A stretch of DNA of 64,000 bases from Chrysoperla carnea. Lineage: Eukaryota; Arthropoda; Insecta; Neuroptera; Chrysopidae. Made by a program: the position numbers and the translations under genes. Each line of letters opens with the position of its first letter. The first letter of the stretch is position 1. The DNA lies in NCBI RefSeq assembly GCF_905475395.1, contig NC_058339.1:93072520-93136519 (forward strand). The letters run 5' to 3'. The notes under the pieces were generated by a model. It had not been told where the DNA came from. It saw only the letters and a list, made by a program, of their open reading frames with translations, and made no database searches. Below are positions 50,480 to 59,097 of this stretch, in pieces.

Positions 50480-51886
50480 CAACTTTCGGAATTTTTAAGG
50501 ATGCATTCGATTGATTTGTTGATTCCTCATTTTGTCGCTCATTTTCTGTTAATAAATGATTCTCTTTACGTTTATTTAAACTAGGTGACTCCCTTCGAAC
50601 AGATGGTACACTTGTATGACCTTTCTCTGTGTGAATACGCTCATGTACAGTTAAATTCCCCTTCAATGCAAAATTTTTATCACAATATTGACATTTAAAT
50701 GGTTTTTCGCCCGTGTGGGTGCGTAAATGAGCGATTAAATGATGTCGTTGGCGAAAACTCTGCATACAAAACTGACATTCGTATGGTTTCTCCCCCGTGT
50801 GAATTAATTCATGACTTTTCCACGTGCTACGATGTAAAAATTCTCGTTCGCAAAACGAACATTTATATTGTTTCTCCCCGGTGTGATTCTTTTCATGACT
50901 CAAACAATGCGATCGAACTCGAAATTGTTTCTCACAAAAGGAACATTTAAAACGTTTTTCATCGGTGTGACTCGTTTCGTGAACCCGTAATGAAGCACTG
51001 TATGCAAATGTTTTCTCACAAACAGCGCACTTGTAAGGCTTTTCACCGGTGTGTACGACCCTGTGCGTAACCAATCCCTGACGATTTGCGAAACTTTTCC
51101 CACAAAAGCTACACAAAAATAGTTCATTTTCTTCTTCATTCGTAGCAGTAACTAAACCCGCCTCTCTTGGTTTGTATTCTGTAGGTGTTCGAGGTTTCCG
51201 TTGCTCACCCAGACATCGATGCGTTTGTAAAGTGTGCTTACGCGTAAATCTTCGCTGACAGATGTCACAACCAAATCGTTTTTCACCTCCATGAATCCGT
51301 AAATGTCGTCTATAGTTTGAGATAAACGAGAATCGTTTATCACAAGTTTCACATTTGTACGGTTTTTCTTTTGTATGTTTTCGCATGTGTTCAAATAATT
51401 TTGTAACACCTTGATTACATATTTTACACATTCGTTTTTTCTTTACAACTTTTTTCTTTGTTTTAATAACTTTTTCTTTTTCATCCTCTTCGTAATTATT
51501 CGAGAAGTCGATATCTTCTTTTACAATAAAATACTTTTCTTCGTGAATGCTATCGAAATTATCTTTAGTATCCAAATTATTTAAATACTCTTCAAACTTT
51601 TTTCGAGTTTCTTGACATTGCTGTTTAAAATTGTACGCTGAATATAATTTATCCAAACAATTTGTGCAAATATTTTGTGGATAATTATCATTTTCGATTA
51701 CCTGTAAAAAAAGAAACAAAGTTTTGAAGTAAGGACTTTAAGTAAAAGTGTATTTTAAGTGTTTATTACTGTAATATCAACAATTTCCGTTAACATTTCA
51801 ATTATATTAAACGGATAATTATCGAATAATGAGTGTAGATCATCATCCGAAGAACATGTTCGACAAATTGTTTCAAAATTAAACAT
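50475..51886 (-). CDS. gene B: ZAD-type C2H2 zinc-finger protein, mosaic, last finger lost
   Basis: Exon 1 is 51886-51770 (39 codons). The intron is 68 bases. Exon 2 is 51701-50475 (408 codons plus stop). The protein has about 447 residues. The ZAD (CRTC 8-11, CTNC 51-54) and linker up to the first short finger are almost the same as in gene A, including the KTKKK basic run. From HMRKHTKEKPYKC onward the protein follows gene D: CDICQRRF finger, HRCLGEQRKPRTPTEYKPR spacer, then AVCEKTFAYS and further fingers. Nine finger units are present. The third lacks a normal final His (reads H-R-C). Where gene D has a tenth finger (YKCTIC...HEKKH), gene B reads EKGHTSVPSVRRESPSLNKR: a 1-base and an 8-base deletion shift and restore the frame. 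Head-to-head with gene C. Confidence 0.9.
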
Positions 51887-51977
51887 TATTTCAACTTTTT
51901 AAAATAATTTTTATGTTTTTTGACAACAATTCTAACCTTATTTTTCAATATCTACTGTCAAACAAAATATATAGTTA

Positions 51978-52018
51978 ACACCGGGCTTACTGGCGAAGTT
52001 CTTTCCAAAATTATCACA
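51978..52018 (-). promoter_or_regulatory. conserved upstream block of gene B
   Basis: AACACCGGGCTTACTGGCG plus AAGTTCTTT lies about 92 bases before the ATG and is the counterpart of the blocks before genes A and C. Confidence 0.5.
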
Positions 52019-52294
52019 TTTTTGTGTTTGTGGCATAGATAATAAAATAATAGTAGAGATGGACTATATAGTATTAAAAATGTTAAGAAATGTTATTATT
52101 ACAAGATTTCACACTCAACGAAACCATTTTTTAATAATAACGTAAATATGTAAATTTACTTGAGATGTTCACTGGTCAGTGGTTGATTGTATACTAATAT
52201 TCAGTGAAAATATTCATCGTCTTTTGTCGTCTTCACGGAAACATATACTTGTTGGCTATGCTCCATCTGTACTATTACAACATCTTTGGTGTTT

Positions 52295-52335
52295 GTGGTA
52301 ACTTTAAAAAGAACTTCGCCACTAAGTTCGGTGTT
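52295..52335 (+). promoter_or_regulatory. conserved upstream block of gene C
   Basis: GAACTTCGCCACTAAGTTCG followed by GTGTTAAC lies about 89 bases before the ATG. It reads as the reverse complement of the gene A block when both are written on the plus strand, so orientation relative to the genes differs in presentation only. A bidirectional promoter in the 537-base B-C spacer is possible. Confidence 0.5.
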
Positions 52336-52423
52336 AACTTTAACTGCATTTTTAAAAGTTTGACATTACATTGATTAAAATTATTATCGAAAAATTTAAA
52401 AATTATTTTAAAAAGTCGAAATA

Positions 52424-53638
52424 ATGTATAATTTTGAAACAACTTGTCGAACATGTTCTTCGGATGGCGAATTACACTCAATATTCAATAACTATCCGTT
52501 TAATATAATTGAAATGTTAATAGAAATTGTTGATATTACGGTAATAAACACTCAAAGTCACTTTTATTTAAAGTCCTTACTTCAAAACTTTGTTTTTTTT
52601 TTACAGGTATTCGAAAATGATAATTATCCACAAAATATTTGCACAAATTGTTTGGATAAATTATATTCAGCGTACAATTTTAAACAGCAATGTCAAGAAA
52701 CTCGAAAAAAATTTGAAGAGTATTTAAATAATTTAGAAATTAAAGACGAATTCGATAGCAATCACGAACAAAAGTATTTTATTGTGAACGAGGATATCGA
52801 ATTGTCGAATAATTTCGATGAAGTTAAAAAGGAAAAAGTTGCTGTGAAAGAGGAGTTGGAATTGTCAAATAATTTCGTAGAAGATAAAAAGGAAAAAGTT
52901 ATTAAACGGAAAAGGAAAAAAGTCGTAAGAAAAAAACAAATGTGTAAAATATGTAACCAAAGTGTGACAAAATTATTTGAACACATGCGATCTCATACGA
53001 ATGAAAAACCGTACAAGTGTGAAACATGCTTTAAAGAATTTTCATTATGTTCGAATTATAATCGACATTTACGAAGTCATTCAGGTGAAAAACGATTTGC
53101 TTGTCATCTTTGTGATCGTAGATATACACAAAGTCATTCTTTAAAAGAACATGTTCGAACTCATGAATTGGATCCAAACTGCTCGAAAGACGATTCGAAA
53201 TTATCGAATCGTGTAAGACCGCCAAGCCAACCGCTCTTATGTAGTATTTGTGGTAAATGTTTTACACATCGGGCAGCTTTCAATGTGCATCAAAATGTTC
53301 ACACCGGTGCACGACCTCATAAATGTAAAATTTGTGAAAAATCATTTTCACAAAGTGCTGCGCTAAGTACACATCAACTAACGCACTCCGGTGAAAAACG
53401 TTATAAATGTTCGTTTTGTGAAAAACAATTTGCTGTGAAGTGTTCGTTAACGATACATGTGCGTACCCATACGGGGGAGAAACCATTTATTTGTTCAATC
53501 TGTTGTAAAGGATTTTATGATTCGAGTAATTTGAAGAGACATAAGAAAAAACATTTATTAACGGAAAATGATGGACAAATCATAAAAAAGGAAAACACGC
53601 TTGAATTGCCTTTAAAGGTATCTTTAAGTGAAAAGTGA
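52424..53638 (+). CDS. gene C: ZAD-type C2H2 zinc-finger protein, seven fingers
   Basis: Exon 1 is 52424-52540. The intron is 52541-52606 (66 bases, GTAATA...TTTACAG). Exon 2 is 52607-53638. The spliced protein has about 382 residues. The intron is a multiple of three with no stop, so an unspliced mRNA would add 22 residues inside the ZAD; splicing is preferred because the other three genes share these sites. ZAD cysteines are as in gene A. The linker has a duplicated ELSNNF-acidic unit and a KRKRKKVVRKK basic run. Seven fingers follow, the first short. Compared with gene A, two fingers are missing: YKCSFCEKQF of A's finger 6 is joined to the second half of finger 8, at the shared CEKQF word. 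Promoter block, exon 1 and 3' flank resemble gene A. Confidence 0.9.
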   Translation: MYNFETTCRTCSSDGELHSIFNNYPFNIIEMLIEIVDITVINTQSHFYLKSLLQNFVFFLQVFENDNYPQNICTNCLDKLYSAYNFKQQCQETRKKFEEYLNNLEIKDEFDSNHEQKYFIVNEDIELSNNFDEVKKEKVAVKEELELSNNFVEDKKEKVIKRKRKKVVRKKQMCKICNQSVTKLFEHMRSHTNEKPYKCETCFKEFSLCSNYNRHLRSHSGEKRFACHLCDRRYTQSHSLKEHVRTHELDPNCSKDDSKLSNRVRPPSQPLLCSICGKCFTHRAAFNVHQNVHTGARPHKCKICEKSFSQSAALSTHQLTHSGEKRYKCSFCEKQFAVKCSLTIHVRTHTGEKPFICSICCKGFYDSSNLKRHKKKHLLTENDGQIIKKENTLELPLKVSLSEK

Positions 53639-53678
53639 TTTTTTTTTTAAAATAAAAATTATGATTTTGTTTTGAAAA

Positions 53679-53684
53679 AATAAA
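53679..53684 (+). terminator. poly(A) signal of gene C
   Basis: AATAAA about 40 bases after the stop, in a flank homologous to that of gene A (both continue with TTTATTTTAAAAT and, later, CCATTTTTAAGGTT). Confidence 0.6.
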
Positions 53685-53810
53685 GTTTATTTTAAAATGA
53701 GAACGATTTTTATTTATTATCCATTTTTAAGGTTTTGATAAAAGTGAGAGTGCGATCTCATTGTTCCTCTCACTCTATCCCATATAAAATACATAGAAGT
53801 ATCTCACTTG

Positions 53811-54274
53811 TGCTCCATACCACAAGTCATAGTAAAATACTATGACTTGTGCTCCACTTCACAAGTCATAGTAAAATACTATGACTTGTGCTCCACTCCA
53901 CAAGTCATAGTAAAATACTATGACTTGTGCTCCACTCCACAAGTCATAGTAAAATACTATGACTTATGCTCCATACCACAAGTCATAGTAAAATACTATG
54001 ACTTGTGCTCCACTTCAAAAGTCATAGTAAAATACTATGACTTGTGCACCACTTCACAAGTCATAGTAAAATACTATGACTTGTGCTCCATACCACAAGT
54101 CATAGTAAAATACTATGACTTGTGCTCCACTTCACAAGTCATAGTAAAATACTATGACTAGTGCTCCATACCACAAGTCATAGTAAAATACTATGACTTG
54201 TGCTCCACTCCACAAGTCATAGTAAAATACTATGACTTGTGCTCCACTCCACAAGTCATAGTAAAATACCATGA
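53811..54274. repeat. 39-bp minisatellite of perfect hairpins, 12 copies
   Basis: Each unit holds CAAGTCATAGTA, AAA, then TACTATGACTTG, an exact 12-bp inverted repeat with a 3-base loop, and a 12-base spacer (TGCTCCACTTCA or close variants). Twelve AAAATACTATGAC-type units can be counted. Variation is mostly in the spacer. Because 39 is a multiple of three, one frame stays open over most of the array (units read as VIVKYYDLCSTPQ), broken by a TAG in unit 9. I do not regard it as a gene. Confidence 0.95.
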
Positions 54275-54464
54275 AGCATATAGGCAAGAGAACGATCGCT
54301 ATAGAAAGTATTGTCCCCGAAATAAGGATAAAATAAGTGAGGCGCTGCGATCAATACGTAGTATCAATAAAAGCGGGCTGTTGTGCGCTAATTTCAAATG
54401 ATATATCAATTTGTACATTATGCTAACAACAACAGCTAACTTCACAGATACTACTTCTTGATGA

Positions 54465-54565
54465 CAGCGCGGCTGGTGGCTTAAAAATGAACTATAAATG
54501 CTACAAATTTTTAGGGACAGGTACGCTAATGCTTTAGTACATAGCGATCTTTCTCCTGTTCTATA
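54465..54565 (+). repeat. inverted repeat left of gene D
   Basis: GGCTGGTGGCTTAAAAATGA, then ACTATAAATGCTACAAATTT, AGGGACAGG and GCTAATGCTTTAG...AGCGATC match 56960-57053 in reverse orientation over about 95 bases. The pair brackets gene D. Possibly copies of a small mobile element. Confidence 0.7.
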
Positions 54566-54637
54566 ACCTTCATGATACAGATGTACAATTTTACCATTTT
54601 AAACGTTACGCTAGTTTTCTATCCCATGTGAACGTAG

Positions 54638-54650
54638 CTTTATATATAAG
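54638..54650 (+). promoter_or_regulatory. TATA-like sequence before gene D
   Basis: TTTATATATAAGG lies about 100 bases before the ATG. Gene D lacks the AACACCGG block found before A, B and C but keeps a diverged TTTTGACAG...GGTTAGAAATATTGTCAA stretch. A TATA-dependent start is an inference. Confidence 0.35.
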
Positions 54651-54743
54651 GTTAAGTTATCAATGTTTTGACAGCAAATTCTTTTACAGGAAAGGTTAGA
54701 AATATTGTCAATAAATCAAAATTGAATCCCAAGTGTAATAATA

Positions 54744-56769
54744 ATGTTCGAATTTGATAAAATTTGTCGAACTTGTTCGTCTTCAGACGGTGAATTACAT
54801 CCACTGTTTGATAATTTTCAATTTAATGTAACTGAAATGTTAACGGACATTGTTAATATCAGGGTAAGAGACTTTGATTTTTTTTCATATAGCCTAAAAT
54901 ATACACCCCAATAGCCAGAGCAAAAAAAGTAGGTTCATAATACAATTAACTACAGAGTTTTTTTTCTTGTTGGAGTGTGTTGAGAGGTATCCCCTGAATG
55001 TAAACCCAAGTTGATTGGACGCGGGAAGGTGTCGAGATTTAGTCACCATCTTAGAAAACAGGTTTTTATCGACAATTTCGTGAACAATGCATCGTACGAA
55101 AAAAATAGTAGGGGCATATTGTACAAAGTTTTGAACGCTATAAATAAAAATCTATGCAATAAACAGAAAAAAGTTTCAAATAAAAGTTATAGAAAATGTT
55201 TTTATCTACAAAAATGATCCCTACTAAAATGATCCCTAAAACTTGTTTTCCAAGATGGCGGATGAAGCTCGAGCCTTGAAAAAACAAGCCTCTTTTTGTA
55301 ACTGTATTATTTTATTTACGTTTCGAATTTGTTTCTAAACTTAGGTATTCGAAAATGATAATTATCCACAAAATATTTGCATAAATTGTTTGGATAAATT
55401 ATATTCAGCGTACAATTTCAAACAACAATGTCAAGAAACTCGAAAAAAGTTTGAAGAGTATTTAAATAATTTGGATACTAAAGATAATTTCGATAGCATT
55501 CACGAAGAAAAGTATTTTATTGTAAAAGAGGATAACGAATTGTCGAATTTCGTAGAAGTTAAACAGGAAAAAGTTTTTGCGAACGAGGATATCGAATCGT
55601 CGAATAATTACGAAAAAAATGAATTTCTGATTGATAACAGCTACGAAGAAGGAATAGAAAATGAATCATCGAATTACTGCAAAGACGAACCAAAAGAAGG
55701 TGATAATTCCAGCGAAGAAAATTATTTCAAAGAAGTCGAATATGAAGAATCATCGAATCACAGCGAAGACGAATCAAAAATAAGCATCAAAAAAATACGA
55801 AACAAAAATGTACCGCGAAGTGGAACTTGTGAAATCTGTAACCAAACTGTAACGAAATTATACGAACACATGCGAAAACATACGAAAGAAAAACCGTACA
55901 AATGCGAAACTTGTGACAAACGATTTTCGTTGAGTTCAAACTATAGTCGACATTTACGGATTCATCGCGGTGAAAAACGTTTTGGTTGTGACATCTGTCA
56001 GCGCAGTTTTACGCAAAAGCATACTTTACGAGCGCATCGATGTCTGGGTGAGCAACGGAAACCTCGAACACCTACAGAATACAAACCGAGAGGGACGGGT
56101 TTAGTTACTGTTACGAATGAAGAAGGAAAAAAACGATTTTTATGTAGCTTTTGTGGGAAAAGTTTCGCACATCGTCAAGGATTGGTTACGCACAGGGTCG
56201 TGCACACCGGCGAGAGACCTTATAAATGTGCTGTTTGTGAGAAAACGTTTGCATACAGTGCTACATTACGGGTTCACGAACTGACTCACACCGATGAAAA
56301 ACCTTTTAAATGTTCTTTTTGTGAGAAAATGTTTAAAGTTCGATCGCATTGTTTGAGTCATGAAAAAAGTCACACCGGAGAGAAACAATATAAATGTTCG
56401 TTTTGCGAACGAGAATTTATACATCGTAGCACGTGGAAAAGTCATGAATTAATTCACACGGGAGAGAAACCATACGAATGTCAGTTTTGTATGCAGAGAT
56501 TTCGTCAACAACAACAATTAACCAGCCATTTACGCACTCACACGGGCGATAAACCATTTAAATGTCAATATTGTGATCAACATTTTGCGCTGAGGGGTAA
56601 TTTAACTGTACATGAGCGTATTCACACGGGAGAAAAACCATACAAGTGTACGATCTGTTCGGAAGGATTTTACGAGTCACGTAGTTTAAAGAAACATGAA
56701 AAAAAACATTTGTTAACTGAAGAAGTTCGACAAAATGAGGAATCATCGAATCAATCGAATGCATCTTAA
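54744..56769 (+). CDS. gene D: ZAD-type C2H2 zinc-finger protein, ten fingers
   Basis: Exon 1 is 54744-54863 (40 codons, ends AGG|GTAAGA). The intron is 54864-55344 (481 bases, with an inserted foldback element). Exon 2 is 55345-56769 (474 codons plus stop). The protein has about 514 residues. Exon 1 is the most diverged of the four (MFEFDKICRTCSSSDGEL, one extra Ser), yet the start of exon 2 is almost identical to the others. The linker is longer and strongly acidic (ESSNYCKDEPKEGDNSSEE region) than in A-C. Ten fingers follow: the first short (TCEICNQTVTKLYEHMRKH), the third with H-R-C instead of His at the end, then a HRCLGEQRKPRTPTEYKPR spacer and seven standard fingers. It is the intact counterpart of gene B's finger array. 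Flanked by inverted repeats. Confidence 0.9.
55044..55260. mobile_element. small inverted-repeat element in the intron of gene D
   Basis: The left arm CACCATCTTAGAAAACAGG (55044 on) and the right arm AACTTGTTTTCCAAGATGGC (to 55260) are imperfect 23-base reverse complements about 217 bases apart. Its insertion explains much of why this intron is 481 bases while the others are 66-69. Confidence 0.6.
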
Positions 56770-56829
56770 AAAATAACGAAAATTGAAAGAAAAAAAAATT
56801 AATTTTATGTAATTTTCTTGTATTTTTAA

Positions 56830-56835
56830 AATAAA
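56830..56835 (+). terminator. poly(A) signal of gene D
   Basis: AATAAA about 60 bases after the stop; a second AATAAA lies near 56892. Confidence 0.5.
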
Positions 56836-56954
56836 TTAATTTAAAAACGTTTCTTAATTTTTTTATGACTTCCTCAGACACGTATAAAAATAAATAAAGT
56901 TATTTTAAACAATTTAACCTAATTTTATGTTTTAATTATTATAAACCATGGAGG

Positions 56955-57055
56955 TTAGAGAGAAGGAGAACGATCGCTACGCGCTAAAGCATTAGCGCGT
57001 CCGTCCCTGAAAATTTGTAGAATTTATAGTTCATTTTTCAGCCACCAGCCATAGT
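56955..57055 (-). repeat. inverted repeat right of gene D
   Basis: Reverse-orientation match to 54465-54565. It contains the palindrome ACGCGCTAA-AGCA-TTAGCGCGT (56979-57000). Confidence 0.7.
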
Positions 57056-57379
57056 ATCAAGTCTAGTTTTACATTTTTATGAGTAATGTGGCCAATTCCA
57101 CATCATGATTATCCCCTATTACCTGTATTATTTAAAGCAAAGGTAATAAATTATTATCTTCGTCGAACTATGATTGCGTTTTAAAAATAATTTAAATTAT
57201 ATGATCGATTCCAAAGAGAATTGATTCTATGAATTCAGGAATAAATATTTTGTAATTATGGATTTTGACGCCCTTCCCATTTCTTAATAACCACTTGCAT
57301 ATTTCTTATTCATATCTCCCTGTCCCCGATAAAAGTAAGATGCGTGCAGTAAATAGTTTATGCGTCGAATTCATAGAAA
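57056..57379. other. intergenic DNA
   Basis: No feature recognised. Confidence 0.4.
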
Positions 57380-57839
57380 TCCCTATATATTATAGATGTG
57401 AAAGTAAGAATGTTTGTTTGTTTGTTTGTTACGCTTTCACGTAAAAACTACCGATAGATTTGAATGAAACTATACAATAATATAGCTCATACATCAGAGT
57501 AACACGTGAGTTATAACTTATAAAGATATATTTTAAAAAATTACATTTATTTTGACATTTTACTCAACCATCTATGATTTTGAACTATAGATTAAAGGTT
57601 TCTGTAAAAATTAAAAATAATAAATGCAAAACAATTCATGGTCATTTTTTTCTGATTTACTCAATGAATAATGACTATTTTACACTTAACAAAATTGAAA
57701 ACTGTGCATATATTTTAGCTGTGTAAAACAATTCTTTCTAGTTTTATGGAAGGGGGATAAGTGAGATCAATAGAAGTGCCGTCTATAAAGTGGTGGTTTT
57801 TACTTTTAAGTCCTGTGAAGCGGGCGGGTATCAAGCTAG
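57380..57839 (+). mobile_element. Helitron-like family 2, full copy
   Basis: 460 bases, A|TCCCTATATATTATAGATGTG at the start and CAAGCTAG|T at the end. A small hairpin (CCTG-TGAAG-CGGG) lies about 15 bases before the end. The TTTGTTTGTTTGTTACGCTTTC start block is typical of insect non-autonomous elements of this type. Non-coding. Confidence 0.7.
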
Positions 57840-58639
57840 TAAAACATAATTGTATTAAAAATTTTTTTTAAAAATATTACAAATATTACTAAGAATTTGA
57901 TTCGAAGACAAATTGATTGGTAAAAATATTGTATTGTTATTATTAACGCCGTGTTTTTTAAGTATAATCGAAATCGTAAATGTGAATATTTTGAAAAATG
58001 TTATGTGTTTCTAGAAATTTGTATCTGATCAGATTACTTCGAATTCTTTAAAATAATATTAAATTTTAATATCTGTTCTGATCATTTCTTTTCAGACAGT
58101 TATTATAATAAGCTAGTATAATAAATGTAATTTTAAGTTGTTAAGTAATAATTAGGTTAGCTTTAGTTTACGCTTAGCCAGCACTCCAGCAATCTGAACT
58201 CTCACCATCAGCTCTCAACTCCCTTGCCCATTGGCTGGTTTTATTATTACTTCCAAAGAATTCATTAAAAACATTAATAAATATAAAATATACAAAGAAT
58301 GCCTCAACGTACTCGCTTGTACATAAAAAATTCATCAATTTCTGTATTGTTTCTTGGTAAACATTTTCAAAACGAAATATTATCTAATTCTTAGTACAAT
58401 CATTCACAGAATACTAAATATTTTAAGGGTATGCGAAACCATCAAATGGGATGAACTTATCCATAAATCAAAATTTAAGAAAAAAAATAAAACAACCTTT
58501 TTTTTTTAAATCATGTGAACGGATTCTTTTATACATAGTTTATTTTTTTTAAATAAATCTATACGTCATTGTAGTTTTTTATTGTGGACTATCGCGTTGG
58601 TTTTAGTGTCTTTACATGTCTACCTTGAATCTTTACTTT
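57840..58639. other. intergenic DNA
   Basis: AT-rich, with no feature recognised. Confidence 0.4.
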
Positions 58640-58646
58640 TTAAAGA

Positions 58647-58910
58647 CCATTTGGAGCTGTTTAAGAACAGCAGGAGGGCTTTGACGTCGACTGACTTTAG
58701 GTCGGAGAGGTCGTCAAAGAGAGACTGGCTCAAGTAAGTCCATCTCCTCATGACGAGAGCTGGGTAGTGACAGAGATGAGACATAATTCAGACAATGTCT
58801 CCTCCTCGTCATCACTGTGACAGCTCCAGCAGTAGTCGTGCTACACTGCCAGACCTAAGCGTTCAGCATGCTTGCCGCCCACCCAGTGTCCTGTGACAGC
58901 TGCAACAACT
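58647..58910 (-). pseudogene. non-LTR retrotransposon ORF2 C-terminal fragment
   Basis: The minus strand encodes VVAAVTGHWVGGKHAERLGL, a stop, then HDYCWSCHSDDEEETLSELC. This is the TGH...GKHAERLG and C-x2-C...EEET...L-C layout of Jockey/R1-type RNase H tails. It ends at the word CAGCTCCAAATGG. That same 45-base end region reappears at 61447-61491 and continues there. Confidence 0.75.
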
Positions 58911-58966
58911 TTGTGAACAGAGTACTCAAACCATAAAAATGAGGTTATGGATTAATAACCTTTTTT

Positions 58967-59097
58967 GTTTTTTGTCGCTCATTTTTACTTTTTCCAATTT
59001 GACACTGCACATAGTTATATTTTTTTCAGCTAGGTGGATTCAGCTAATTTGACGCTCAAAGCCAGCGTCAAGCGTCATCATGAGCGTCAAACATCTT
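58967..59097. repeat. inverted single copy of the GCGTCAA repeat
   Basis: Reads TTTTTGTCGCTCATTTTTAC, then AATTTGACACTGCACATAG, CAGCTAGGTGGATT, and GACGCTCAAAGCCAGCGTCA. It is the reverse-orientation counterpart of 48340-48540 next to gene A. The match includes the TTTTTTGTCGCTC spacer found between gene A's 3' flank and its tandem repeat. Confidence 0.8.

Noticed and set aside
48799-51139. Several 70-85 codon open frames on the opposite strand or other frames of the zinc-finger genes
   Set aside because: They are shadows of the repetitive Cys/His coding sequence of genes A and B.
52275-52481. 68-codon minus-strand frame overlapping the start of gene C
   Set aside because: It is antisense to the conserved promoter block and exon 1 of gene C and has no recognisable content.
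53808-54401. Open frames of 117 and 67 codons with a repeated VIVKYYDLCSTPQ motif
   Set aside because: They arise because the 39-base hairpin minisatellite is a multiple of three. There is no promoter, splice context or end that suggests a protein.
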